This document shows positions 25,184-34,431 of a stretch of 64,000 nt of DNA, piece after piece. Each line of letters begins with the position of its first letter. Position 1 is the first letter of the stretch. Origin of the DNA: CAWJMD01 sp963845675. Its GTDB lineage: Bacteria; Actinomycetota; Actinomycetes; Actinomycetales; CAWJMD01. Where the stretch lies: positions 248,001 through 312,000 of the forward strand of contig CAWJSX010000003.1 of the NCBI GenBank assembly GCA_963845675.1. Direction: 5' to 3'. The position numbers and the translations under genes are program-made. The notes under the pieces are model-generated. The model was not told where the DNA came from. It saw nothing but the letters and a program-made list of their open reading frames with translations, and ran no database searches.

Positions 25184-25471
25184 ATGGACACCCCGGGATA
25201 CGCCCACGGCAAGGATGCCCACCTCAAGCGGCTGCGCCGCGTCGAGGGGCAGGTGCGAGGTCTGCAGAAGCAGGTCGAGAACGACACGTACTGCATCGAC
25301 GTGCTCACGCAGGTGTCGGCGGCGACCAAGGCGCTCGAGGCCTTCGCGCTGGCACTGCTCGAGGAGCACCTGCGGCACTGCGTCACCGACGCGATCCAGG
25401 TTGGCGGCGAGGAGGCCGAGGCGAAGGTCAAGGAGGCCTCCGCCGCCATCGCCCGTCTCGTGCGGTCCTGA
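25184..25471 (+). CDS. csoR: Copper-sensing repressor CsoR
   Basis: 95-residue four-helix DUF156 protein. The copper ligands are present as C37, H62 and C66 (DTYCIDVL; EEHLRHCV), matching the Cys-His-Cys set of CsoR and not that of nickel or formaldehyde paralogues. The N-terminal basic helix (LKRLRRVEGQVRGLQKQV) contacts DNA. It heads a copper operon behind two CsoR-type operators. The ATG at 25184 is used; the frame has no closer upstream start. Confidence 0.93.
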   Translation: MDTPGYAHGKDAHLKRLRRVEGQVRGLQKQVENDTYCIDVLTQVSAATKALEAFALALLEEHLRHCVTDAIQVGGEEAEAKVKEASAAIARLVRS

Positions 25472-25535
25472 CGCGACGCGCCCGACGACCCTGAACCAAC
25501 GACGAGTCCCCATCACCGATCACGAGGAGAACGAG

Positions 25536-25751
25536 ATGACCAGCGAGACCTACACCGTCACCGGCATGACCTGCGGCCACTGCACGTCGGCCGTCACGCA
25601 GGAGCTCGCGGCGCTGCCGGGCGTCACCGACGTGTCCATCGACCTGGTCGCCGGGGGCGCCTCCACCGTCACGGTCACCTCCGCCGAGCCGCTGGACGCG
25701 GCCGCCGTCCGCGAGGCCGTGGACGAGGCGGGGTACGAGGTCGTCGCATGA
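25536..25751 (+). CDS. copZ: Copper chaperone CopZ (HMA domain)
   Basis: 71-residue single heavy-metal-associated domain with GMTCGHC (Cys13, Cys16) near the N-terminus, the usual length of CopZ. It ferries Cu(I) to the CopA ATPase. The ATG at 25536 has GAGGAGA upstream. It overlaps the next gene in ATGA. Confidence 0.92.
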   Translation: MTSETYTVTGMTCGHCTSAVTQELAALPGVTDVSIDLVAGGASTVTVTSAEPLDAAAVREAVDEAGYEVVA

Positions 25752-26689
25752 GGGGGGCCACCGGTCGGCGGCGCCGTCCCGAGCTGCCCACGTGGGCTCG
25801 GCTCGGGGCGTACGCGCTCGCCGTCGCGGTGGCCTCCGGCGCGGCGTACGGGGTGGGCGCGGCCGTCGGCCCAGGGGTCGCCGCGACGACCGGCGACCAC
25901 TCCGAGATGGGTGCCGACCCGCATGACGAGTCCGACGGCGCGCAGCCGCAGGACGGCGTCGCGACGGCAGGACCCGTCCCGGGTCTGGCGGTGGAGCAGG
26001 AGGGGTACACGCTCGTCCTGGACGACGTCGAGCTGGCCCTCGGCGCCGCCGTCCCGTTCCGCTTCGCCGTGACCGGGCCCGACGGTGAGCCGGTCACGGA
26101 CACCGAGGTGGTGCACGAGAAGCCGCTGCACCTCGTCGTCGTGCGTCGGGACGTCTCGGCGTACCAGCACGTGCACCCGACTCTCGGTCCAGACGGGTGG
26201 TGGACCGTCCCGCTCGACCTGCCCGCGGCCGGGACCTACCGCGTCTTCGCGGACGTCGAGCCGGTCGGCGGACCTGACCTCGTCCTGGGCGCCGACGTGC
26301 AGGTGGCGGGCCGGTTCGCGCCCGTCGCCCTGCCGGCTCCCAGTACGTCGACGTCGGTCGACGGGTTCGACGTCACCGTGTCCGCCGACGCGCCCGTGCC
26401 GGGCGAGGAGACGACCCTGACCTTCACGGTGCACCGAGACGGCGTCCCGGTCGACGACCTCGAGCCCTACCTCGGCTCGTACGGGCACCTCGTCTCGCTC
26501 CGTACCGGGGACCTCGCCTACCTGCACACCCACCCGACCACGTCGGCCGAGGCCGGCGAGGACGGCGGACCCGAGATCGCGTTCGGGACGACCTTCCCGA
26601 GCGAGGGGGCCTATCGCCTCTTCCTCGACTTCTCCTCCGGTGGCAGCGTCCACACCGCGCAGCTCACCCTGGACGTGAGGAACCCCTGA
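25748..26689 (+). CDS. Exported, His-rich copper-operon protein
   Basis: 313 residues. A basic N-terminus and one hydrophobic segment (LGAYALAVAVASGAAYGVGA, ~23-43) suggest a membrane anchor or signal. A His/Met/Asp-containing stretch (DHSEMGADPHDE) follows, then two beta-sandwich-like repeats carrying the matching motifs YQHVHPT (~138) and YLHTHPT (~258). Paired His motifs on an exported scaffold between copZ and copA suggest extracellular copper binding, which is inference. It overlaps both neighbours. I recognise similar uncharacterised proteins beside actinobacterial copper ATPases but know no assigned function. Confidence 0.75.
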   Translation: MRGATGRRRRPELPTWARLGAYALAVAVASGAAYGVGAAVGPGVAATTGDHSEMGADPHDESDGAQPQDGVATAGPVPGLAVEQEGYTLVLDDVELALGAAVPFRFAVTGPDGEPVTDTEVVHEKPLHLVVVRRDVSAYQHVHPTLGPDGWWTVPLDLPAAGTYRVFADVEPVGGPDLVLGADVQVAGRFAPVALPAPSTSTSVDGFDVTVSADAPVPGEETTLTFTVHRDGVPVDDLEPYLGSYGHLVSLRTGDLAYLHTHPTTSAEAGEDGGPEIAFGTTFPSEGAYRLFLDFSSGGSVHTAQLTLDVRNP

Positions 26690-28985
26690 TGACCAGCACG
26701 CAGACCACGAACCCGGCGCACAGCACCGTCGACGGCAACACCGTCGACCTGGTGATCGGTGGGATGACCTGCGCCTCGTGCGCAGCCCGGGTCGAGAAGA
26801 AGCTCAACCGCATGGACGGCGTCAGCGCCACCGTCAACTACTCGACCGAGAAGGCCCGCGTCAGCTACCCGTCGGTCGTCCGTGTCGAGGACCTCGTGGC
26901 CACCGTCGAGGCGACGGGCTACACCGCCGTCGCGCCGCCCCCGCCCTCGACGGAGCCCGTCCCGTCGGGCGACGGGGACGGCCCGGCCCCGGTAGCGAGG
27001 TCGACCCGACGGCAGCACTGCGGCTGCGGCTCGTCGTGAGCGCGGCGCTGACGGTCCCCCTGCTCCTGCTGTCCATGGTTCCCCCGCTCCAGTTCGACTA
27101 CTGGCAGTGGCTCGCGCTGACCCTGGCCGCGCCGGTCGTCGTGTGGGGGGCCCTGCCCTTCCACCAGGCCGCGTGGACCAACCTGCGGCACGCCGCCGTG
27201 ACCATGGACACACTCGTGAGCATCGGCGTCAGCGCGGCCTTCGGGTGGTCCCTGTACGCGCTGTTCCTCGGGGGCGCCGGCGAGCCCGGCATGACGATGG
27301 CCTTCAACCTGCTGCCGTCGCGGGGCGGCGGTGGTGAGGAGATCTACCTCGAGGTGGCCGCGGGTGTCACGACGTTCCTGCTCGCGGGACGCCTCGCCGA
27401 GGCCCGGGCGAAGCGCGCGTCGGGGGCGGCGCTGCGTGCGCTGATGGACCTCGGGGCCAAGGAGGTCGCCGTCATCCGGGACGGGCGCGAGCAGCTCGTG
27501 CCCGTGGACCAGCTCGCTGTCGGGGACGAGTTCGTCGTCCGGCCGGGGGAGAAGGTGGCGACGGACGGCGTCGTCGTCAGCGGCGCCTCGGCGGTCGACG
27601 CCTCCATGCTCACCGGTGAGGCCGTGCCGGTGGACGTCGCCGAGGGCGACTCCGTGACGGGCGCCACGTTGAACGTGGGCGGTCGGCTGGTGGTGCGCGC
27701 CACCCGGGTGGGTGCCGACACCCAGCTCGCGCAGATGGCCCGCCTCGTCGAGGACGCCCAGAGCGGGAAGGCCGCGGTGCAGCGGTTGGCGGACCGGGTC
27801 TCGGCAGTCTTCGTGCCCGTGGTGATCGCCCTGTCGCTCGCGACCCTCGGGTTCTGGCTGGGCACGGGGGCAGGGACGGAGCTGGCCTTCACGGCGGCGG
27901 TCGCCGTCCTGATCATCGCGTGCCCCTGCGCGCTCGGCCTCGCGACGCCGACGGCGCTGATGGTCGGCACGGGTCGGGGCGCCCAGCTCGGCGTGCTGAT
28001 CAAGGGCCCCGAGGTCCTGGAGTCGACGCGCGCCGTCGACACGGTGGTGCTCGACAAGACCGGAACCGTCACGACGGGCCGCATGGCGGCCGGCGACGTC
28101 GTCACCGTCGACGGGACCGACGAGTCCGAGCTCTTGAGGCTGGCGGGGGCGCTGGAGCACGCGTCCGAGCACCCGATCGCACGAGCCGTCGCGACGGCGG
28201 CGCGCGAGCGACTCGGTGCGGACCTGCCTGCGGTGGAAGGGTTCTCGAACCACGACGGACGTGGCGTGACCGGACGGGTCGACGACCACGACGTGGCGGT
28301 CGGCCGGCGTGCGTGGCTGCTCGGTCAGTACACGGGCGCGGAGGTCCCGAGCGTGTTGTCCGACGCCGTCGAGGAGGCGGAGAGCGCAGGCCGGACACCC
28401 GTCTGGGTGGGCTGGGACGGCGAGGTGCGAGGTGTCGTCGTGGTAGCCGACACCGTGAAACCGACTGCGCGAGAGGCCGTCGACGAGCTGCGTGCCCTGG
28501 GGCTGCGTCCGGTGCTGCTCACCGGCGACAACGAGCGGGCCGCTCGCGCGGTCGCTGCTCAGGTGGGTATCGACGCCGGCGACGTGTTCGCCGAGGTGCT
28601 CCCCGAGGGCAAGGTCGACGTCGTGCGGCGCCTCCAGGGCGAGGGCCGTGTCGTGGCGATGGTGGGTGACGGCGTCAACGACGCGCCGTCGCTGGCCCAG
28701 GCCGACCTCGGCCTGGCCATCGGCACGGGGACGGATGCGGCCATCCAGGCAAGCGACCTGACGCTCGTGCGCGGTGACCTGCGGGCGGCGGGAGACGCGA
28801 TCAGGCTGTCGCGCGCCACGCTCCGCACGATCAAGGGCAACCTGTTCTGGGCGTTCGCCTACAACGTCGCAGCGATCCCACTCGCCGCCGCCGGGTTGCT
28901 GAACCCGCTGGTCGCCGGTGCGGCGATGGCGTTCTCGTCGGTGTTCGTGGTCACCAACAGCCTCCGGCTGCGGCGGTTCGCGTGA
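26689..28985 (+). pseudogene. copA: Copper-exporting P1B-ATPase CopA, in two frames
   Basis: Frame 0 (26689-27039) gives a 116-residue product with one HMA domain (GGMTCASCAAR, C28/C31), ending in RRQHCGCGSS. The rest follows in the -1 frame: transmembrane helices, TGEAVP, the metal-binding CPC (IIACPCALGLATPTA), DKTGT, SEHPIA, GDGVNDAP, and the Cu(I)-type C-terminal YN and MAFSS motifs. Joining in ~26,980-27,030 gives ~765 residues, normal for CopA. A single missing base explains it; a real split or ribosomal frameshift is not excluded, though I see no canonical slippery heptamer. Confidence 0.85.
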
Positions 28986-29092
28986 GCACCCTCACAGCAG
29001 CAGGCCGGCCGACACATGATCGACCGTGCTCCGCGTCACACGGCGTCGCCGGGCCGCGGCCGGACGTGGAATCGGTGACCCCCCAGCGCTGT

Positions 29093-29258
29093 TAGGCTGG
29101 GCAGGCGACGGCGTTCCTGCCGTCCTACTCCGCGGGCGAGCTGCCCGTGAGGTCGCTCCCCTGAAACACCTCGAGCGTGACAGCGCTCCACGGTGGCCTG
29201 CCGACCGGCAGGCCCCGTCCAGGTTGCGGCCGTTCTACCGCAACGGAGTCGTTGTCGA
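29093..29258 (+). ncRNA. Candidate structured 5' leader of the DEAD-box helicase gene
   Basis: A -10-like TAGGCT (29093-29098) is followed by ~155 untranslated bases rich in hairpins: GGCAGG/CCTGCC (29100-29121), CGGGC/GCCCG (~29139-29152) and a perfect GGCCTGCC-GACC-GGCAGGCC (29195-29214). The distal part, TTCTACCGCAACGGAGTCG, contains the only GGAG near the start codon. Long regulatory leaders are known for bacterial DEAD-box helicase mRNAs. I cannot match this to a named RNA family. Bases 28986-29092 show nothing else clear. Confidence 0.4.
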
Positions 29259-30810
29259 ATGCCTCAGCACGCCCAGTCCCGTCCTGCCTACGCGGGCCCC
29301 CGCCGCGGTGGCCGTCCCACGAGCGGCGGTCCCCGGCGCGGGTCCGGCCGCCCCCAGCGCCGTCCGGTCGCCGACCCCGCGACCGCCGCACTCGACGCCG
29401 CGCTGAACGCCGCGGCCGAGGCCCCGGCCGGGGCGGACTACACCTTCGCCGAGCTGGGACTGCCCGACCGCCTGGTCGACGCGCTGGCCCACGCCGGCAT
29501 CGAGCGGCCGTTCGCGATCCAGACCCGCACCCTGCCCGACGGCGTCGCCGGGCGTGACGTGCTCGGCCGCGCCCAGACCGGCTCGGGCAAGACGCTCGGC
29601 TTCGGCCTGCCGATGCTGGCGCGCCTTGCCGGAGGCCGCCGCACCACCAAGCAGCCGCGCGGCCTCGTGCTGGTGCCGACCCGCGAGCTCGCACAGCAGG
29701 TCGCGACCGCGCTCGTCCCGCTCGGGCGGAGCCTGTCGCTCAAGGTCACCACGGTCTACGGCGGCGCCCCGATCGGGCGCCAGATCGCCGACCTCGAGCG
29801 GGGCGTCGACGTCGTCGTCGCCACGCCCGGCCGCCTCATCGACCTGATGGAGCGTCGCAGCGTCGACCTCTCCCGCGTCTCCATCACCGTCCTCGACGAG
29901 GCCGACTACATGGCCGACCTCGGGTTCATGCCCGCGGTGACCACCATCCTCGACACCACCCCCGAGGGTTCGCAGCGGATGCTGTTCTCGGCCACGCTCG
30001 ACCGTGGTGTCGGCCAGCTGGTGACCCGGTACCTGTCCGACCCGGCGATCCACGCCGTGGCCGCCGCCGCGTCGCAGGTGGACACGATGGACCACGTCGT
30101 CTTCACCGTGAGGGCCGAGCACAAGCTCGCGGTCGCCACCGAGGTGGCACAGCGCCCGGGCCGCACGCTCTTCTTCGTCCGTACCAAGCACGGCGCCGAC
30201 CGGCTCGCGGAGCAGATGGGCCGCGAGGGTGTGGCGGCCAGCGCGATCCACGGGAACCTCACGCCAGGGCGCCCGTCAGCGTGCGCTCGCGGCGTTCACC
30301 GCCGGCCACCCGCGGGTGCTCGTCGCCACGGACGTCGCGGCCCGCGGCATCCACGTGGACGACGTCGACCTCGTCGTGCACTTCGACCCGCCGAACGACC
30401 ACAAGGACTACCTGCACCGCTCCGGCCGCACCGCTCGCGCGGGCACGTCCGGCACTGTGGTCTCACTCGTCCAGCCGGCGCAGCTGCGCGAGGTCGCCCG
30501 ACTGCACCAGGGTGCCCGCGTCAGCGCGCGCACCGCGTCCGTGTCGCCCGGCGACGAGGAGGTCCGCCAGATGGCGACCTCCGGGACGCCGATCGTCGTC
30601 CAGCCGCTGCCGGAGCGTGAGGGCGGCTCCGGTCGTAGCCGTCGCCCGTACCGTCAGGGCGGCCGGGACCAGGGCGAGCGCCGCGGTGGCGGTCGCCAGG
30701 GCGGCTACCAGGGTGGACGCTCCACGGGCGCCCGCAGCGGGGGCCCGGGTGGCAGTGGCCGCCGTCAAGGCGGTCAGACCAGCTCCCAGCGCGGTGCCCG
30801 CACCGCCTGA
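29259..30810 (+). pseudogene. DEAD-box ATP-dependent RNA helicase (RhlE-like), one frameshift
   Basis: A basic Gly/Arg/Pro head (~60 residues) precedes the core: Q motif (FAIQTRTLPDGVAGRDVLGR), motif I AQTGSGKT, PTRELAQQ, TPGR, DEAD as LDEADYMADLGF, and SAT. One extra C near 30,264 (ACG-C-CAGGGC) shifts the frame; downstream QGARQRALAAF, VATDVAARGIHVDDV and HRSGRTARAG (motif VI) continue. The tail is Gly/Arg/Gln-rich (RRGGGRQGGYQGG), an RNA-binding type. Restored length is ~516 residues. ATG 29259 is preceded by GGAG and a structured leader. It ends at a strong terminator. Confidence 0.88.
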
Positions 30811-30829
30811 CGCACCTGGCGTACGGCGA

Positions 30830-30857
30830 GGGGCCCGGACCATGTGGTCCGGGCCCC
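30830..30857 (+). terminator. Strong terminator hairpin after the helicase gene
   Basis: A 13-bp perfect stem, GGGGCCCGGACCA with TGGTCCGGGCCCC around a two-base TG, followed by CC. It lies 20 bases after the helicase stop. Confidence 0.7.
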
Positions 30858-30919
30858 CCGTCGTGTCCGGTCGTCCGCGCGGGCTCCTGTCAGGTGGCCC
30901 GATGCAGCTCAGTCCGGGA

Positions 30920-31075
30920 TCAGTACCAGTGCTTGCGCCCACCGATGGCGCGGCCGGTCGCTCCCAGCAGGAACAGGACGGCGCCGATGACGATCAGGAT
31001 GATGCCGATCGTGGTGAGGATGCTCACGTTCAGCACGAGGCCGAGGATGAGCAGGATGATGCCCAGGACGATCAT
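30920..31075 (-). CDS. Small hydrophobic membrane protein (DUF6131-like)
   Basis: 51 residues, almost entirely two transmembrane helices (MIVLGIILLILGLVLNVSIL, then TTIGIILIVIGAVLFLLGAT), ending in the basic tail GRAIGGRKHWY. The ATG is chosen because AAGGAG lies just upstream; a longer form has no ribosome site. It resembles a widespread small actinobacterial membrane family with no known function. It is divergent from the PsiE-like gene and convergent with the helicase. Confidence 0.75.
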   Translation of the reverse strand: MIVLGIILLILGLVLNVSILTTIGIILIVIGAVLFLLGATGRAIGGRKHWY

Positions 31076-31191
31076 GGAGTCTCCTTGGGTAGGTGGACGG
31101 TCGAACAACTCCCCTGCGCACAGGGCGGGCACCATGGTGGCCCCCCGTCGCGCAATGCGCACGGTGAAACGCCGTCCGGCATGATCACGGT

Positions 31192-31746
31192 ATGACGGAC
31201 CCCAGCACGAGCCGCGACGTGCCGATGCACGTGCGAGCAGGCAACCGCCTGCTCGAGGGCGCCGAGACCGTGGTCTACGTGGGCATCGCCGTCCTGCTGC
31301 TGCTGACGGCGGCCGGACTGCTGGTGGGCGCGGCGCGGCGGCTGCCAGGAGTACTCGGCGAGGGCGAGAAGGTCGCGCTGGAGCTGCTCGACGCGCTGCT
31401 GCTGATCTTCATCGTCGTCGAGCTGCTGTACGCCGTCCGCATGACCATCGCCAAGCGTGAGCTCGTGGCCGAGCCCTTCCTGCTGGTCGGCATCATCGCC
31501 TCGATCAAGGAGATCGTCGTGCTGTCGGTCAAGGCCGCCGAGGAGGTCGGCACGGGGGAGGTCTTCGACGACTCCCTGGCCGAGATCGGCGTGCTCGGCG
31601 TGCTCGTGCTGCTGCTGGGCCTGACGGCGTACCTGCTGCGCCGCAAGGAGCGTGAGCCCGGGGAGGGCGACGACAGCGACGACCCCTACACGGCAGACCG
31701 CGGACGGCCGGCGCAGGAGAAGGTGCCCGAGGACGCGCGCGAGTGA
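31192..31746 (+). CDS. PsiE-like membrane protein
   Basis: 184 residues with four predicted transmembrane helices (about 23-45, 55-80, 92-112, 122-145) and an acidic cytoplasmic tail. The pattern VALELLDALLLIFIVVELLY, then IIASIKEIVVLS, fits the phosphate-starvation-inducible PsiE family, whose role is unknown. The ATG lies nine bases after a CATGAT box, so the message could be leaderless. It overlaps the next gene in GTGA. Confidence 0.75.
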   Translation: MTDPSTSRDVPMHVRAGNRLLEGAETVVYVGIAVLLLLTAAGLLVGAARRLPGVLGEGEKVALELLDALLLIFIVVELLYAVRMTIAKRELVAEPFLLVGIIASIKEIVVLSVKAAEEVGTGEVFDDSLAEIGVLGVLVLLLGLTAYLLRRKEREPGEGDDSDDPYTADRGRPAQEKVPEDARE

Positions 31747-32436
31747 GGACGCTGCTGCGCGAGTCACGAGCCGATCTGGCCCTCGCGGCCACGGTGATGG
31801 GCTGGATCGCCCTGGTCCTCCTGCTCGACCGGAGCGGGCCGATGGTGGAGCAGGTCGGGACGGGCCTGCTCACGTGGGGCGTGCTGGCACTGGCCCTGCG
31901 ACGTGAGACCTCGCTCGTCCGCGTGCAGACCATGGTGGTCGTCGTGCTCGCCACCGCCGTCGAGTACACGTTCTCCCCCCTGCTGGAGGCCTACACCTAC
32001 CGTCTGGAGACGGTGCCCCTCTACGTGCCGCCTGGACACGGGCTCGTCTACCTGGCGGCGATGTCGCTCGGTCGGTCGCCGTTGTTCGAGGCGCACCGTC
32101 GGCGGCTCGTGGCGGCGACCCTCGTGCTCGGGGGGGCCTGGGCGCTGTACGGGGTCACCCTGGCCGAGAGGCCGGACGCCCTGGGCGCCTTCTGGTTCCT
32201 GTGCCTCGTCGGCTTCCTGGCCTGGGGCCGGTCGCAGCTGCTCTATGTCGGCGCCTTCGTCGTGGTGAGCTGGCTCGAGCTGATCGGCACCGCGTGGGGG
32301 ACGTGGACGTGGGCTCCGGTCGACCCGGTCGTCGGCATCGTGACGCAGGGCAACCCGCCGTCGGGCGCGGCCGGCGGCTACGGCTGGTTCGACCTCTACG
32401 CGTTGCTGCTCGCGCCCCCGCTGCTGTCCCGGCTGA
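31743..32436 (+). CDS. Conserved multi-pass membrane protein, 3' end uncertain
   Basis: About 230 residues with seven or so transmembrane segments and conserved polar pieces (AVEYTFSPLLEAYTYRLETV, YVPPGHGLVYLAAMSL, GSAYGWFDLYALLLAPPLL-like end). No function recognised. In the given sequence the frame does not stop but runs on through bases antisense to hisN as far as 33608, which cannot be real coding. A TGA in the neighbouring frame at 32434-32436 suggests an indel near the end; I place the end there provisionally. The GTG overlaps the psiE-like stop. Confidence 0.55.
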
Positions 32437-33245
32437 GACGGCTCAGGACGGCGTCGTGCAGGTGGCCGTTGGTGGCGAGGGCGTTCCCCCCGAAGGGCCC
32501 GTCGTCGCCGTCCAGCGACGTGAAGCGGCCTCCCGCCTCGGTGACCACCGGGACCAGTGCCGCCATGTCGTGCAGCGCCAGCCTCCGGTTCCGCCGCGAC
32601 GTCCACGGCGCCCTCGGCGACCAGCACGTACGACCAGAAGTCGCCGTAGGCCCTCGTCCGCCAGCACTGCTCGGTGAGGTCGAGGAAGGCCGCCCGGCCC
32701 CCTGCCTCGGCGCGGTGGGCGTCCCAGCCCGACAGGCTCGAGTACGACAGCGACGCGTCGGACAGGTCGGTGACGCCCGAGACGTGCAGCCGGGTCGCTG
32801 CCGACAGCGACCGTCCCGTCCAGGCCCCGGAGCCGAGTGCGGCCCACCAGCGGCGGTTCAGTGCGGGTGCCGACACCACCCCCAGCACGGGACGACCCTG
32901 GTCGACCAGCGCGATCAGCGTCGCCCAGACCGGCACCCCGCGCATGAAGTTCTTGGTGCCGTCGATGGGGTCGACCACCCACTGCCTCGGCCCGTGACCG
33001 GTGTCCTCCAGCTCTTCGCCGACCACTGCGTCGCGCGGCCTGGTCCGGCGCAGCTGGGTGCGAACCAGCTCCTCCGCGCTCGAGTCCGCGTCGGTGACCG
33101 GCGTGAGGTCGGACTTGGTCGTCACGTCGAGATCGCGCGCCTTGAAGCGCGACATGGTCAGCGCGTCGACCTGGTCGGCGATGACGTGCGCGAGTCGCAG
33201 GTCGTCGTCGTAGCTGGCCACCCGGCGCACGCTCTCCTCGCTCAC
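32396..33245 (-). pseudogene. hisN: Histidinol-phosphatase HisN (IMPase family), one frameshift
   Basis: Inositol-monophosphatase fold enzyme; the actinobacterial HisN type removes phosphate from histidinol phosphate. Metal-site motifs are EELVRTQLRR, VVGEELED (GEE) and WVVDPIDGTKNFMRGVPVWA (DPIDGT), with LSYSSLSGWDAH later. One extra base near 32,585 interrupts the C-terminus; in the next frame it continues LALHDMAALVPVVTEAGGRF to a TAG at 32396. Restored length is ~280 residues. GTG 33245 (reading SEESVRRVASYDDD) is the preferred start. It converges on the membrane-protein gene. Confidence 0.82.
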
Positions 33246-33311
33246 CGGGCGCACGCTACCTGCTGGGGGGTGGTTCGACGGGGACCCGGGACGGGGGTCA
33301 GACTGACCGGG

Positions 33312-33608
33312 ATGGACCGGATGCCGCTGCACGAGGCGCTCGCCGACCGCACGAAGGTCCTGCGGGTCTACCTCGACGAGGACGGGCGGCTGGTGCGGAT
33401 GCCCGCCAAGCACCGCAAGCGCCTGGTCGTGCTCGACCACCTGGCCAGGGTCTTCGAGCCGGGCATCCGGTACCCCGAGTCGGAGGTCAACGCGCTGATG
33501 CGCGCCTTCCACGACGACGTGGCGCTGCTGCGCCGCAGCCTGGTCGACGAGGGCTTCCTCGACCGCGAGGCCGGCGACTACTGGCGCATCGGCGGCACGG
33601 TCGCCTAG
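33312..33608 (+). CDS. DUF2087-family protein
   Basis: 98 residues matching the DUF2087 domain, often fused to ArsR/MarR regulators: LRVYLDEDGRLVRMPAKHRK, then RYPESEVNALMRAFHDDVAL and RRSLVDEGFLDREAGDYWRI. Function unknown. ATG 33312 is chosen where homology begins; the frame is open upstream only because it is antisense to hisN. Its stop overlaps the convergent spermidine synthase-like gene. Confidence 0.8.
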   Translation: MDRMPLHEALADRTKVLRVYLDEDGRLVRMPAKHRKRLVVLDHLARVFEPGIRYPESEVNALMRAFHDDVALLRRSLVDEGFLDREAGDYWRIGGTVA

Positions 33609-34315
33609 CGCGCCCTCGGTGCCTGGGCGACGTAGACCGTGCTGGCCGACTCGCCACCGGTGAGCGGGTTGGCGAACGACACCACGTGGGTCGCGGGGTC
33701 GATGAAGACCTCGCTGAGCGTGGCCTCGAAGACCGGGTCCGGCGGATCGTCGGACCACAGGGCGAAGATGCCGCCCGGCACGATCCGTTCCGCCAGGCGT
33801 CGCAGACCCTGGTCGCTGTAGAACGCCGCGTGGCTGGGGTGGAGGAGGTGCTGCGGTGAGTGGTCGATGTCGAGCAGCACGGCGTCGTAGGTCTCCCGCG
33901 GGGTGGCGCCTTCGGCGATCTGGGCGAAGAAGTCGCCGAGGCGGAGGTCGCAGCGCGCGTCCGCGGCCAGGCCGACGGTGTCGGGCAGCAGGTCGCGGCG
34001 GTGCCAGTCGATGACCGCGGCGACCGCCTCGACGACCTGCACCTGCTCGACCCGGTCGTCCTCCAGCGCGGCACGCAGCGTGTAGCCGAGACCCAGGCCA
34101 CCGACGAGCACGTGCAGCTGCTCGCCCTCGACCCGGGCGAGACCGAGGTGCGCGAGCTCGGTCTCCACGACGGTGAAGAGGCTCGACATCAGGAACTGGT
34201 CGTCGATCTTCACCTCGTAGATGTCGTGGCCGACGACCGGCTCGTGTCGCCGCCGAAGGCTGATCACCCCGATCGGGGTGTCGGCCCAGCCGAGCTCCTC
34301 GATACGCAAGGCCAC
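33605..34315 (-). CDS. Spermidine synthase-like SAM-dependent protein
   Basis: 236 residues with a class I methyltransferase/spermidine synthase fold: VLVGGLGLGYTLRAALEDDR (glycine motif), VVEAVAAVIDWHRRDLLP, YDAVLLDIDHSPQHLL and FALWSDDPPDPVFE. The usual spermidine synthase catalytic set cannot be confirmed, so an aminopropyltransferase-like protein of unknown substrate is the safe call. GTG 34315 (ALRIEELGWADTP) is chosen by homology; the frame is open further upstream without similarity. Confidence 0.75.
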   Translation of the reverse strand: MALRIEELGWADTPIGVISLRRRHEPVVGHDIYEVKIDDQFLMSSLFTVVETELAHLGLARVEGEQLHVLVGGLGLGYTLRAALEDDRVEQVQVVEAVAAVIDWHRRDLLPDTVGLAADARCDLRLGDFFAQIAEGATPRETYDAVLLDIDHSPQHLLHPSHAAFYSDQGLRRLAERIVPGGIFALWSDDPPDPVFEATLSEVFIDPATHVVSFANPLTGGESASTVYVAQAPRAR

Positions 34316-34419
34316 GTGCTGCCTCCGGTGCCGGGTCGTGCGGCCCAGGCCCTGGAGCGGGAAGAGGTCCGCGAGCAGGCTACGCCTCAGGACCCCTCCC
34401 GCGATCCGTGGGCGGAGGT

Positions 34420-34431
34420 CATACTCGGCGG
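34420..34431 (+). promoter_or_regulatory. Candidate -10 of a leaderless promoter for the DUF2231 gene
   Basis: CATACT (34420-34425), CGGCGG, then the GTG start. The arrangement is the same as before csrA, including the identical six-base gap. Confidence 0.35.

Noticed and set aside
30255..30275. Programmed ribosomal frameshift in the DEAD-box helicase
   Set aside because: One inserted C explains the break exactly (ACG-CAG-GGC restored), no slippery heptamer is present, and similar indels are common nearby.
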